From: Dreissena polymorpha
Lineage: Eukaryota; Mollusca; Bivalvia; Myida; Dreissenidae
DNA: 64,000 bases
Direction: 5' to 3'
Assembly: GCF_020536995.1 (NCBI RefSeq)
Contig: NC_068359.1
Span: 106,587,257-106,651,256, forward strand
The notes under the pieces are model-generated. The model was not told where the DNA came from and searched no databases. It worked only from the letters and a program-made list of their open reading frames with translations. The position numbers and the translations under genes were made by a program. Positions 21,430 through 31,024 of the stretch are shown piece by piece; the stretch's first letter is position 1, and every line of letters starts with the position of its first letter.

Positions 21430-24302
21430 AAAAATTAATTAATTAATTAATTAATAATACATTAAATAAATAAGTAAATAAATAGATAAATTATACATTA
21501 ATTAATTAATAATACATAAAATAAATAAGTAAATAAATAATTAAATTATACATTAATTAAGTAATTTATTTATATATAAATAAACTGAACATGTTATATT
21601 TAGGATTTTCTGTTTTATGTAGGTTTTACGTCCTGTTGTACCACTAAGCTTAAAAAAAAGTGTTATGACTATCAATTTTATATAGACTTTTTTAATGTGT
21701 GTGACTTGTCAACTTTAAGAGCTGACTAGTTCGGCTTATTCACTTTTGTTTGTACAAAACATAACATTCACGCTATTTAAGTAATCAACTTGCGTTTTCA
21801 TATTTATATAGATCACAAACAGGGAAGCGCATTACGAAATCACCGTTACATCACAACTCAACGGTTTATAAATATTTTGAAAGCATATATGCTTTAGTGA
21901 AATTACAACATGATACGTATGTGTCATTTAGCATTATTGTTTTATTTATATATTTTGGAACAATTCGTTGAGCAAAAAAAAGTGTTCATTATTTATTACA
22001 GCCCAATACCACTTTGAATAAATAGTAATTTGTTATTATTGTAGGTTTTACTGACTAAGTTCGGATCGTATTACACATATGATTACTTGTATAAATCAAG
22101 TTAAGAATAAATAAAGACTGAGTGTTAAAAACAGTAATAATAAAGGGACCCTTAGGAAGTTAGCAATAAGCTATATATGCTTTCAGAAAAGAGATAATAA
22201 ATTGTATTTTCTATTAACTCGACGTTTATTATTGGAATTTAAGTACGATTTAAAATAAAATGAAGTTATTATGTTTTTGTCTGTTGACGCTGAGTTCTTT
22301 TAACATGTACATGTTATTATTAAACGAATGTACTTTTTTTTTGCCTGTTTTCACAGATTTGTGTTAATATATGGTTTATATACTCAATTGATTGTTTATA
22401 TAAACACACAGCGCTCTCGCACATAATCCATAATTATCTTGATTACTTTTTTCACGCATGTATGAATATTTTATAATATTGATCACTGTGACATGTAATA
22501 TGCTTAAGTGAATAATATATGGTTCTGTTCTTTTGAAATCACATGTGTGTTGACAATCCAAACAATGTTAACAAAATGGCCACTGCTGTTAAAAATTTAA
22601 ACAGTGCTGTACGAAAGACGCTCACACTTTGAACGCTGAACTCTCATAACCTGGCCATATGCGTATTCGAAACTTAAACGCCAACTTCAATCAGCATTAC
22701 ACTTTCAATAGTTCAATATCTGTTTCAAAAAGTGTTCAATTAGTGTTGTAAACCTTAAGTCTTGAGTTAACAGTGTATTAATAAATTACTTGCTTTATTT
22801 CGTAGTAAAAGACAGCACCATTTTTACCGGTTATATGCGGTAAGTCAATTATGTTTGAGTATAACATAAGTGACGTAAGTCAATTCATTCCTCTATCACA
22901 TCTCATTCAGCCTCTTACCTCATTACGCTTCTGTGGTCGGTCTCCAAACGAGAAGCTGCGTTTCCGGTGGCCACTAGACTGACTTGATGAGCAGTAGCCG
23001 GTATCGTCTGTTTCCGGTAACGCTGTTTCCCATGACCGCTCCATGGGCGGCCGAATGTCAGTCTGCAAGTGGCAGCATCAACATTTAGTGAAGGAATACT
23101 AGTTGCAGTAATACAATGGCTCTATGGTAATTTCAGAAAGAGAGACGTCATAATAGAGTTGCCATGACAAACAATAATATAACGTTAACTGTAACAGTCA
23201 TTGTGTACTCATTTAACACTTACAGCACCAACAAACGCAATTAATATTTTAACCCATGTTTGCCTAGCGTCTAGAAAAAAAGGCCTTGGCAAACAGCGTA
23301 GACCCAGATGAGACGCCGCATGATGCGACGTCTCATCTGGGTCTGCGTTGTTTGCTTTAAGGAATTTCTGTAAGAAATATTCTAAATATAGAAATAAATA
23401 TACTAGACATCCCTAATTTTGGAAATAAATTGATCCAATTTAGAAGGATGGGAGAGTCCATAAATGGGTTAATCGAAACAGAGACGCGATAACAGAGTGA
23501 AAGTGAGCGACATTTTGGCAATGTTCTCTTGTCTGTATCAGTCTTCGTGTACTGACTTCATTTTTTCAGCATTAAACAAACGCAGTTATAATATTAATCA
23601 AAACAACGGACTATCTAGCTGGCAACCTCAAACACAAAATGTATCATTTCTTCAAAAATACGTTTATCAATTTGCAAAACTGAAGTGACATCAATGTACA
23701 GAAAACCGTTGCAAAAAACATGTCGATATGAAAATGATTGATGAGTATGCATAACTGTCAGCAATCTTTACTAAGTAGTGTCCAGCATGTTTAGTGTTGA
23801 CAATCGTGGGATACTCGTAGGTGTAAAACAATGAAAAGGGTTTATTAATATGAAATATAATGTTAATATCAGACTGTTCGCATCCACAGTTATTAGAACG
23901 TATTTTATTGACAGGTTACATATACATGGGTTTGCGGTCGAACTATGTTGAAACTATATGACTAAGGCAAGAAACTATTACCTGTTGGATCGTATTGCAA
24001 CACAGAATGTTCATTTATATAATTGAATCAAATGATGCCAGTCTTGTCTTTAAAAAATACAAAGTCTCAATTAAATATGTACAGGATCATCTAATACCAG
24101 CGCGGTTCGTTACCTTAGACAGAATATCTTGTAGAACAGACGCGGTAGAAACCGCCATTTTCTGATTGGTACCCCGCTCCTGTTTAGAGTACAGCTGCGG
24201 ATTGCAGGATGCCAGTGGCGCGCCTTTACGGTTTCGGGCTTGCTGAGGCTTGTTGTCGAGGTCGGTGTCCGTGAACGCCCTGTTGATGGCACCGGCATCC
24301 AT
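4996..24302 (-). CDS. Cation diffusion facilitator (Mn-type CDF/MTP-like metal transporter), ten exons, one frameshift
   Basis: Coding exons in transcript order: 24302-24114, 23062-22919, 20735-20654, 20104-20005, 10846-10699, 10314-10158, 10033-9862, 6129-6007, 5713-5600, 5300-4996 (TGA 4998-4996). All have GT-AG borders and matching phases. Total 1534 nt, i.e. 511 codons plus one base. The product should be about 510 residues: a long polar N-tail (1-170), then the CDF core. Metal-site helices carry DSTVD (about 245-249) and DHRND (about 354-358), the DxxxD/DxxxD signature of Mn-type CDFs (zinc members mostly have HxxxD); YPQGRSRLEPI and the C-terminal cytosolic domain (DTVRAFHFG, VEVDIVLP, EAHDI, VERAFVH) match plant metal tolerance proteins. 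Family members export divalent metal from cytosol by proton exchange; Mn is inferred. The surplus base lies in exon 7 near 10003-10012: assembly error, bad allele or pseudogene. In-frame TAG precedes ATG 24302. Confidence 0.9.
5600..5713 (-). CDS. CDF exon 9 (TM6)
   Basis: 114 nt, acceptor CCCCTCAG, donor GTGAGT at 5599. Encodes LVYLDPIGAIGISLYIIVNW, the TM6 block typical of MTP-type CDFs. Phase 1 at both ends. Confidence 0.92.
6007..6129 (-). CDS. CDF exon 8 (second metal-site motif)
   Basis: 123 nt, acceptor TTTACAG, donor GTATAT at 6006. Encodes VVKLILFLLCRR (TM4) and ALALDHRNDVLSNSVAIVFG with the second DxxxD motif (TM5). Phase 1 at both ends. Confidence 0.92.
6605..6735 (+). repeat. tRNA-derived SINE copy
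   Basis: A tRNA-like head (GATATGGTATCTCCCC, then B box GGTTCAATCCC) is followed by a body with ACTGGTCCTACCCAGGAAAC, a motif I associate with mollusc/metazoan SINE central domains. Lies in the intron between CDF exons 7 and 8. Confidence 0.55.
6750..8722 (+). repeat. Diverged tandem duplication, about 1 kb unit
   Basis: 6750-7778 and 7878-8722 align along their length through shared blocks (GCTTAAATAAA, TAAAATTTTGTCGC, AGGCTTAGCC, GTCAGACGCTGTCA, AGTTGCA...AAAATAATAG). They differ by many substitutions and by one insertion (7127-7360) in the first copy. Intronic. The open frames inside have no motif. Confidence 0.75.
7127..7360. mobile_element. Palindromic TIR element with telomere-like core
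   Basis: Arms 7127-7163 and 7324-7360 are inverted copies (outer ends GGGAAG...CTTCCC, inner AACGAGCGAGGCATGGTA). The interior has a G-run and TTAGGG-like units that turn into CCCTAA-like units, so the whole 234 bp can fold as a hairpin. Flanks AATGAATG and AAAGAATG look like an 8-bp target duplication with one change; the paralogous copy near 8247 has a single AATGATTG and no insert. Non-coding, non-autonomous. Confidence 0.75.
8775..9110 (+). repeat. Bivalve-type dispersed repeat, two units
   Basis: A GCGG-rich microsatellite (8778-8812) leads into two related units (about 8815-8975 and 8978-9110) sharing GCTTGTCCGGGC, TAACT, CAGTGTGTCGCGCGAAAG and CAAGGTCAAGGTC. The 66-codon frame here is repeat-derived. 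Confidence 0.7.
9862..10033 (-). CDS. CDF exon 7, carries a one-base frameshift
   Basis: Acceptor TCGGCAG, donor GTAAGG at 9861. The entering frame reads RSRLEPI, a conserved CDF block; eight bases later the conserved sequence (IVILSVIMSVASLQIIKES) continues one frame over and leaves in the phase exon 8 needs. The exon is 172 nt where 171 would keep frame. One extra base around 10003-10012 explains everything. Cause (assembly, polymorphism, decay) cannot be told here. Confidence 0.88.
10158..10314 (-). CDS. CDF exon 6 (TM1-TM2, first metal-site motif)
   Basis: 157 nt, acceptor TTTTCAG, donor GTACAC at 10157. Encodes VMSGSISLISSLVDSTVDLM with the first DxxxD metal-site motif, then YPQG. Ends in phase 1, which sets the reading frame at the start of exon 7 as GRSRLEPI. 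Confidence 0.9.
10315..10698. other. CDF intron, nothing recognised
   Basis: Plain AT-rich intron between exons 5 and 6, 384 bp, with normal splice ends. I see no repeat or RNA gene. Confidence 0.6.
10699..10846 (-). CDS. CDF exon 5 (pre-TM1 and TM1)
   Basis: 148 nt, acceptor CACTCAG, donor GTGAGT at 10698. Encodes SFYKSQDHLINQFEEI, a family hallmark before TM1, an acidic linker and the start of TM1 (YAKITFFVNL). The start of the 35-bp minisatellite lies within about ten bases of its acceptor. Confidence 0.88.
10855..11072 (+). repeat. Diverged left edge of the 35-bp minisatellite
   Basis: Five or so degenerate units (GTCAGTTAT, CAGTCT, AACGGTCA, GATCAGATACA) that resemble the main array at 13135-18665. 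The LINE at 11075-13125 separates this edge from the main array. Confidence 0.65.
11075..13125 (+). mobile_element. Degraded non-LTR retrotransposon (LINE), reverse transcriptase part
   Basis: Plus-strand fragments across several frames match a jockey/CR1-type reverse transcriptase: SKARGSDGIP (near 11895), QSLDQGTLPANWR (near 11980), ENYRPVS (near 12062), then AILDFSKAF and PHDKLVSKLASYGIDGP (12270-12350), where LDFSKAFD is the first catalytic block (the Asp after AF is replaced by Cys). Downstream pieces (EYCSVAWDPH near 12610) fit the C-terminal region. Frames change repeatedly and stops interrupt, so it is dead. It sits inside the 35-bp array, antisense to the CDF gene. Confidence 0.8.
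13135..18665 (+). repeat. 35-bp minisatellite, about 150 units, with a longer interspersed cassette
   Basis: Unit: GGAACGGTCA + AGTCAGTTATACAG + ACTCAATAACA (35 bp). Three positions toggle between two states across units: GTCACGTC or GTCAAGTC, CAGACTC or CAGTCTC, AACAGG or AACTGG. A different cassette beginning GATTCAGTATCAGATACA and containing GACGTTATTTATACCGTCGC recurs at about 13204, 14145, 14945, 15291 and 15775, with a partial at 18573. Edges are more diverged than the centre. Inside the 9.2-kb CDF intron; period not divisible by three; no coding. Confidence 0.93.
18800..19021 (+). repeat. Recent tandem duplication, about 112-bp unit
   Basis: Two nearly identical copies (about 18800-18911 and 18914-19021), both containing CATCTGGTCAAAACTTGAAT and ending AACAATATGAGGGCAAAT. 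Only a few differences. Confidence 0.85.
19190..19620 (+). repeat. Degenerate short tandem array
   Basis: Irregular 20-25-bp units built on ATGGGATA, GTACACATA and ACGAATA. The overlapping Cys/Tyr-rich minus frames here are by-products of the repeat. Confidence 0.75.
20005..20104 (-). CDS. CDF exon 4
   Basis: 100 nt, acceptor TTTTGCAG, donor GTGCGT at 20004. Encodes DTENDLWRLPLEHF and a basic stretch (KMSRKMR) leading into FYKSQ of exon 5, as in MTP-type CDFs. A 9.16-kb intron follows. Confidence 0.78.
20105..20653. other. CDF intron, nothing recognised
   Basis: AT-rich intron between exons 3 and 4. The open frames 20284-20478 and 20564-20797 have no motif; the latter overlaps CDF exon 3 on the other strand. 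Confidence 0.55.
20654..20735 (-). CDS. CDF exon 3
   Basis: 82 nt between acceptor TTTCAAAG and donor GTAAGT. Phase 0 in, phase 1 out. It is the link that makes the phase-0 end of exon 2 fit the phase-1 start of exon 4. Encodes a polar stretch ending YSSES. No conserved domain, so support is splice sites plus phase only. Confidence 0.65.
20820..21580. repeat. AAAT/ACAT microsatellite block
   Basis: Long run of AAAT, AATG, ATACATAA and TTAA units. The minus-strand Tyr/Cys/Ile frames are repeat shadows, not membrane proteins. Confidence 0.92.
21600..22918. other. CDF intron, AT-rich, nothing recognised
   Basis: No exon, RNA gene or clear repeat seen between the microsatellite and exon 2. Confidence 0.5.
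22919..23062 (-). CDS. CDF exon 2
   Basis: Acceptor CTTGCAG before 23062, donor GTAAGA at 22918. Exactly 48 codons, phase 0-0, open only in the frame that fits its neighbours. Ser/Arg-rich disordered N-tail (SSSQSSGHRKRSFSFGDRP). Confidence 0.75.
23289..23355. repeat. 67-bp hairpin repeat
   Basis: Near-perfect palindrome: arm starts GCAAACAGCGTAGACCCAGA, then GATGAGACG, with the mirror TCTCATCTGGGTCTGCGTTG and TTTGC. Typical of small hairpin repeats scattered in bivalve introns. Confidence 0.85.
24114..24302 (-). CDS. CDF exon 1 (coding start)
   Basis: Start ATG at 24302-24300 with an in-frame TAG two codons upstream, which fixes it as the first possible Met in this exon. 63 codons, then donor GTAACG at 24113, phase 0. 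Polar, Gln/Asn-rich, cytosolic tail sequence. A possible acceptor (GTGTAG) directly upstream suggests a separate 5' UTR exon farther right. Confidence 0.75.
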
Positions 24303-24389
24303 TTCGTTCTACACGACACGAACACAAGTGAGTGCGACTATATCTGATGACATATATGAGTGTAATGTACTCATGATCTTGGGATAAGA

Positions 24390-25275
24390 ATGTAGTGCTT
24401 TAATGCAATCGCCTTGTCAAATCAGTTCTAGAGCGACATCTAATGCCTGAGACACAATTCTGCAATACTTTCTACTAATTCAGGTTGTGTTGAGCCTTCA
24501 AGTTTTGAAATACGTTCAATCGATTCATGTAGGGATTTTGAGACATCGCGTTATGCAAGACGTTATACCGCGTAATGTAGTGCTGGTTCGACATCGGGAT
24601 ATATGTATGTATGTATTTCTCTGACCTTGCGGTCAAGGATAACACATGAAAGTGCAAGCACTTAATTTAAATGGGGTCCTTTTGGTTTTTGCTGAAGAGA
24701 CAGCAAGCAGAAGAGACAGTATTGGGATACAAGGAATCCGGGTGCGATACCCTAGCTCTTTGCGAATAGATCCCTTGGTTCTTTTACGTACTCAGTGTAT
24801 AGCACCGATACACGCGAGAATTACCTGGGTTTCATATCAGTACATCTCTTGTTGGGTGGGAATCACTTGAAGCATTTCTGAAATTTCCAGTGCCCCTGCC
24901 GGGAATGGAACCGGGGACTTTGGAATGGTAAACCAGAGGGTCACCACTCGACCACCGCACCACCGATGGGTAATACATTTTACCGCGTTATGTAGTGCTG
25001 TTTGCCATCGTGATTCGCAATACTTTTTACCACGCAATTTAGTGCTTTAGAGTCAACGTGTTTTACAATACGTTTCAACGCGTAATGTAGTTCCTTTGAG
25101 CCATCGTTTTGTGCAATACGTTTTAACGCGTAATGTTATGCGTTTGACTTATATTGCTATGCTATGCGTTTTCACGCGTCATGCAATGTTTTTAGCTTTC
25201 ACGTTGTTCAATACATTTTCTAGCGTCATGTATCGCTTCGACATTACGTTGTGTAAAACGTTTTACCTTTTTACC
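24390..25275 (+). repeat. Degenerate ~46-bp tandem array, split by a SINE
   Basis: Units built on CGCGTAATGTAGTGCTTT, GAGCCATCG and GCAATACGTTTTA recur at 24390-24605 and 24965-25275. The gap is filled by a SINE. Confidence 0.65.
24610..24975 (-). mobile_element. tRNA-derived SINE, minus strand, inside the 46-bp array
   Basis: The right end read on the minus strand has a tRNA-like head: A box TGGTCGAGTGG, then B box GGTTCCATTCC at tRNA spacing (about 24970-24890). The body runs leftward to about 24610. Its position splits an older array. Confidence 0.6.
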
Positions 25276-28200
25276 TTGTAGTTACTGCAATTAATTTCTC
25301 CTATGGCATATTTATACGTAGATGAAGCGGTGCCGGTGCCAGAAGGAAGCATTCTAGAGGTTCGCCACTTTCAGAATAAGCGGTCACTGCATCTCTAAAT
25401 CATCACCGGTTGTTGACGCGTTTATGACTTGAAGGTTATTGCATGAATCATGATTGATTGGAGAGTGGTCATTAACTTCAGTACAACAAGGCAAATAACA
25501 TTCAGTTGCGTATGATGACTATACTTCTCTGATATTATTCGCATCCCTTCAATCGTTTGTTTCGGCAATACACACCAATAAACATGTATTGTTAGTATAT
25601 TGTCTTAGCTGGTTATGAACAGGTCAAAGACCGGACGGGCTCGAATGGCATGAGGAAAGAACAAACACGAAATACATTATTTAAAAAGCGTATTTGTTAT
25701 TAGTCGCCTTAACGAAGATTTAAATATAACACATTTTTAACTGAGAGACATTTTCACGTAAACATTACGCTGAATGAAGGCTTACACCATCGGACAAGTA
25801 GGACACGAAAACGGCGAGACGCATATGGAACAAGTGCAAATGAAATCATAACCGAGGCTTTAAACCACGGTGCCATTAAGAAACATAAGACATTCGAAAA
25901 GAGACTATTACGTAAAGAAAATAAGTGTATAGTTGGAAAAAATATGTTTGGCCTTTAACCATCCCAAAGAATTATCAAAGCCCAAAGGCATGTATGTGAA
26001 CGATAAGAAAAACAAAATTCATATGAAGATTAGAAATGCCCCAGGTCTGATTTAACTGATATTGTATTCAGCATAACTTTAAATTTGTATAAATAAAATT
26101 GACTTACTCTGTAACACCAAACACACTAACAATCCCTGTCATTGATAATAATTAATCAATAATGATTTTGCAATCGGAAGCTTGTTTGTGGAAACGACAA
26201 GCATAATTATTATTAATTACCTTTCTAACAAAAACTGTAATAGGTTAATGACTTAAGTTGACGTTATACATGACGGGACTGGCAGTTTACGCATGCAATG
26301 TCGGTACAAAACTTTAAGAAAAGAACAATATTACTTAAAGCAAAGTGTATTGTTTTAAACACAGTTTGACATTCTATGCCGTCACAAAACTTCAACAGTG
26401 ACGCAGGCAAGCAGTCCATCCGTGCAATCCTAATTATACAGCACGTGTTTCATAGGGGATTTTATGCTCACAAATCACTATCTTCTTTCAATTTGTACTT
26501 TTGTTGACAGCATGTGAATCAACTTAAAAAGACTCTGTTTTGTTTAATGTCGAATTCAAAGAAAATGTCGAATTAATAAATAGAATGAACATTTTTTTAT
26601 AAACATATTGAAGCGTGTTCATGGCTTTTAATAGATTTTCTTAACACGCCCGAGTAACATATAACATTCGCACATGGTCAAAGTTTGAATCCCAGTTAAT
26701 GCTTTTTTTTACAATTTCGTATCTTGATACCTGTTTATATCAAACTTAGATGATTATTCCGATTTTTATACTAACATAAAAGGATTTAATAGCTTTATTT
26801 AAAAAAAAAGAAAAATGGTTATCAAGCATCTTTGAAGGCTTTTTGAGAACATTTAAGGGTTTCATATAAGCGTTGACTTACAGGGTACTTTCATCAGATG
26901 TTTGCATGTATAAGAATAAGGAATCTGCTGGTAAAATCCGTATAAAAGCGGGAACTATCACATAGATGTAACTGTGTGCAAGTGTAAGGTAAATTATTCG
27001 GCAATCTAATGTGCATGTAAATCCGTTTAACCGTGGGGACGATTATATAAGATGAAAGTTGGTTTAATAACACTTTGTATTTATTAAGATACGTTTAAAT
27101 CATTTTTCAACGTGAACAAACGTCACAGAAAAATGTCTTAACAGTACTAGATATTTATTCTAAAAAGATTTTTTTTTCAATTTTTTCAAATGACTTACAC
27201 ATCCTTTAAATCTGGATTTATGAGCAGAGCAATGGCCCGGTTTTTTAAAAGTAATTTTGTACAAAAAACAGCGCCATAAATACAATCTTGACGTTATATT
27301 CTACCCGATCAATTTTGTTGACTATTGAACTCAAGGAAGTATTCGAAAACCTTTATCCGCTTGAGAATTCTACTTACATGGCACAAGAGCGTGTTCTTGG
27401 AGAGCCGACAGCTGGAGCTGATGCAACCACAAGGCCTAACGCTCCAAACTATCACCACGTCAAATTGAAATCCAAATATCACTTTGATGCACTTCACTCA
27501 AACATCATTGAACAATGTTCACAACTGTTCGTGCACTGCTCCTGGACTCCGTGCACGTCCTGCCGGTCCACATGCAGTGAACGATCTACCGTCAGAGCTC
27601 AGTACGCCTGCCCTCAGCACGCATGTCAATCACGTAGCCTTATGGTCATCAAGCGATTCATCGAACATATGATGTTAGCATGTAAAAGCAGCACATCAAA
27701 CCAACAGAAAGAGATCTGATGAATCTTGTTTATGCAGTCTTGATCATGGATTTGTAGTACACTTACTATTTGTGTTCGGTTAAATTTATGTTCTTTTGTG
27801 CATCGACTTGGTAGGACCAATATAGGTTACACTGACTAACATGTAATAGGCTCGTGGTAATACAGAAAGCGATTTTACACACACACGTACACGCACCTGT
27901 CAAACATCAGTGGTTTTCAATAATTAATTCAAATTCAAACGGAACTTGATATACAATTCGCGCACATGTGTCCCCTGTGGCCATGTTCAGTAATATTGAT
28001 GAAATTATAATAATTTGTACACGGATTTAAACTACTGGTATAGAAATTAGCGTAGAAAAACCTCCCGCGAGTGAGGAATGAATGTCAAAACAAACCAATC
28101 ACTAAGTGAACCCTGTGAACGCCACTAGCCTTGTCAGGCGTATAATCCGAGGGCACTAGGGTCGACCGGAACCAACAGCGTTAACCGATGGAAACAAATA

Positions 28201-28559
28201 TGATTGATAAGTTTGTTCTTAAGAACATTTAATGTCTATAATTGAATATATTACATGTATGCCGATAGAAATAGTACATATTGTTATACCCTTGTTTAAG
28301 CAATTCACATTTCATTGTTGATAATGCATGCTGCACAAGTTTTATCATGCGCTCGTTTTGGTTAATTTGGTTACTTATATGTTAACATTGAATGTACTCA
28401 CTGTTGCCGGTCGGACTGACATTTCAGTCTCCGTTTTCCTGTATGTTCCCTGCATGTCTGTGAGTTGGCTTGTATAACAGAAACTGGTTACTCGATTAAT
28501 ATGAGCAAACACACCTAACTACATGTCTTCCATTTTCTGACCTGGATTCGGGGACATTC

Positions 28560-28680
28560 ACTATCGTGTTTATGATAATTTTCATAACACAAAGCTGATA
28601 ACACGACTCTTCCTTTGAAATGAGGTTTATGATAATTTTCATAACAGAAAGCTGATAACACGAATCTTCCTTTAAATTGA
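28560..28680 (+). repeat. Tandem duplication, ~57-bp unit
   Basis: Two copies of a unit with TTTATGATAATTTTCATAAC, AAGCTGATAACACGA and TCTTCCTTT. Confidence 0.8.
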
Positions 28681-28756
28681 GGACAGTTGATGGTTTGCTA
28701 TCTATGAGTGACGAAGTTGAATTTAAATGAGTTTCGTTCTGTGGAAACTAGGCTAA

Positions 28757-28960
28757 ATGCATGTGCGTAAAGTGTCGTCCAAGATTTGCACTGGCTAGTC
28801 AGAAACGTCACTTTCCACCGAAACTGGATTTTCGTTCAAAAGAGACTGCCTTAAACCAGGCTCAAACAAGGCCGCTGACTGATCATTGCTGGTATGTGCA
28901 AATGAAGACCTTTTTAATGAAATGCCAGAAAGCACAATCGCGCAATTCTCTGTAAATGCC
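28757..28960. repeat. Fragment of the GTCGTCC/GCACAGGCTAATC TIR family
   Basis: Contains GCGTAAAGTGTCGTCC, ACTTTCC and CTGGATTTTCGTT in the order seen in the copies at 34618 and 58205, but diverged and shorter. Confidence 0.55.
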
Positions 28961-29399
28961 CATATTCAGTATTCAATAATTATGTGTAGTTAGCGTTCAT
29001 GTGTATGTTTTTGAGAAAGCAGATTAAATATTCATGAACTCAGTACTATATATTACTATGCGTGCATCAGAACTATGTTAAAGCATTTTACATTATTGGC
29101 CTTTTTCTGTACCCGACCCTCGCGATTTATGGAAATAATGCTCATTGTTTATCACCATCATTATCATCATGATCCCCTAATTTGAAAACTCCTCCATGAA
29201 TGCCCATGGACTCATGTCGAAATAATCACTTACATAACATGCTGATAAACAGACATGGGCCTGTACGCACTCTTATAACTGGTACAAAACGTAAATTCGT
29301 TAAAATGATATCCCCCGCCCAAAACACTGTATATATGCATGGGTGCAAATCCCTTGATATACGGTATACGCATAAAAAATATTTAGTTTCACGTTGAAA

Positions 29400-29815
29400 T
29401 CTTGTAGCGTATCTAAAACAAAGCCCTGAAAAGTTACATCATACAAAAACAAAAAGGGTTATAACTCTTATTTAAGAAAGCGTAGGGTTATGGTTCTTGT
29501 GCAAGGCTATTCTCATCATATAAGCTTTTAAGTTTTAATTTGAAATATTGTATGTATCTGACATGTAGCCCTGAAGAGTTACATCATACAAAGAAGCAAT
29601 GGACAGTTATTGTTGTTTAAGAAAGTGTAGGGTTGTGGTTGTTGGGTTGTGGTTCTTGTGCATAGAACATCTCCTCACTCACCTACACCCAGGAAGTGGC
29701 ATGATGATATCTTATATAGTGTCTGAGATATAGCCCTGACATGTTCGTGACAGACGGACGGACGGACGGACTGACAACGCAAATGCTATATGCCTTGGCC
29801 TCTTGCGGGGTATAA
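29400..29815 (+). repeat. Dispersed repeat with ACGGACGG tail
   Basis: Two related units (GCCCTGAA...GTTACATCATACAAA, TTTAAGAAAG, GTAGGGTT) end in GACAGACGGACGGACGGAC and TGGCCTCTTGCGGGGTATAA, a tail common in bivalve repeats. Confidence 0.65.
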
Positions 29816-30164
29816 TAATGTGCGTGACTGTAAAGCCGGGTATACACTGGTTGTAATCTGTTTGTGCACGCACTCTTAATATTGTTTCAATAATGTACGT
29901 GACTGTTAGGCCGCGGGTGCACTAGCTTTAATCTGTATGTGTACGTGACTCGGTAATAAACATCGTTCTTACGCACCACGCGTTGATATGTATCATACAC
30001 AGGCTGCCACTATCAGGTGCACGTGGCGATGAATAAATGTGCACGTGGATGAAATGCTGTAAGACAGTTTCATGACTATAAATAGCGTGAAAAATTGTTT
30101 GTGCATGTAGGAGGGAATATAATACAGTATTTTTTGCGAAAGTCCCTTGACTACATGTATCGCT

Positions 30165-31024
30165 TTAAGGTAGCGCACCTCGTATGATTTCCCGCGATTT
30201 CTTCGAAGGTTGAAAAGCCGACTATTAGGTGCCGTAGCCTAGTGGTTAAGGCGATAGACTAGAAATCTTTTGGGATATTCCCGCGCAGGTTCGAATCCTG
30301 CCGACGACGTATACTTTTTTGCGACGCGTTTTATTTACTTTCTAACGTAATTTGATTTAATATGGCATATAAGCTATATTTATTGTTAAATATGTTGCAA
30401 TTTTATGCACATTCTTCAATTATTAAAATTTAAACAACGTTATGGCGAAATTGGGTGATTTACCGTTGAAAATACGAACCATGCATGTTGCATTTTTATT
30501 TTTATTTCAAAAAGTAAACGGTAAATCTGTTTATTTCTTGGTATTTTTGCTGTATATAGTGTTTCTATAAAAACTAAGTTTAAAATATGACTTAAATGAT
30601 ACTATTTTGAATTTTATGACACTTTGTTTCTAACCGACCCAATTTTTACTTAGCTGAAATCACTTACATTTTATGGCGCTCTTCCATAGATACAAATTTG
30701 TAAAAAATAAATGTCTGTAAAAGAATACTTATTTCATCTTGTTTAAACTTTAAACACCTTTACAGCATCTGTACACACCAACTGCATGCCCATATTTGGA
30801 AATTTGAATGAATTATGGACCTTTTACATTCCCCAGGGGTGAAAATAAACTGGACAAAAGCCGAGCGTGGGGTGGTTTTGAAAAAATCGGTATATTTTTT
30901 TTTTTAAAAAGCATGGAAAGCCTACCTACAAATTTGCATGTAGTTCAGTGAAATGATGCTGATTAAGAAAATAATTAATTAGATTATATTTGGATATGTG
31001 CCCATTAGAGGTGCGCTACCTTAA
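30165..31024 (+). mobile_element. TTAA-flanked TIR element carrying a tRNA-Ser-like sequence
   Basis: Left end TTAAGGTAGCGCACCTC (30165) and right end its exact inverted copy (31008-31024), both including TTAA, the target duplication of piggyBac-type elements. About 860 bp, no transposase frame, so non-autonomous. A type II tRNA-like sequence lies near the left end (30228-30309). Confidence 0.8.
30228..30309 (+). pseudogene. tRNA-Ser(AGA)-like sequence, probably not functional
   Basis: D arm GCCTAGTGGTTAAGGC, anticodon loop CTAGAAA (anticodon AGA, Ser), a long variable arm (GGGATATTCCC), and a perfect T arm GCAGGTTCGAATCCTGC. The acceptor stem (GGTGCCG against CGACGAC) has two mismatches and a wobble, and the anticodon stem one mismatch, so it is more likely a tRNA relic carried by the element than a working gene. 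Confidence 0.75.

Noticed and set aside
27288-27719. 143-codon plus-strand open frame, among the longest in the window
   Set aside because: No recognisable motif, overlapping open frames in two other frames, and no splice or promoter context; a chance frame in a locally GC-richer patch is more likely.
30228-30309. A working tRNA-Ser gene
   Set aside because: Acceptor stem has two mismatches plus a wobble, and it lies inside a mobile element; kept as a tRNA-like relic.
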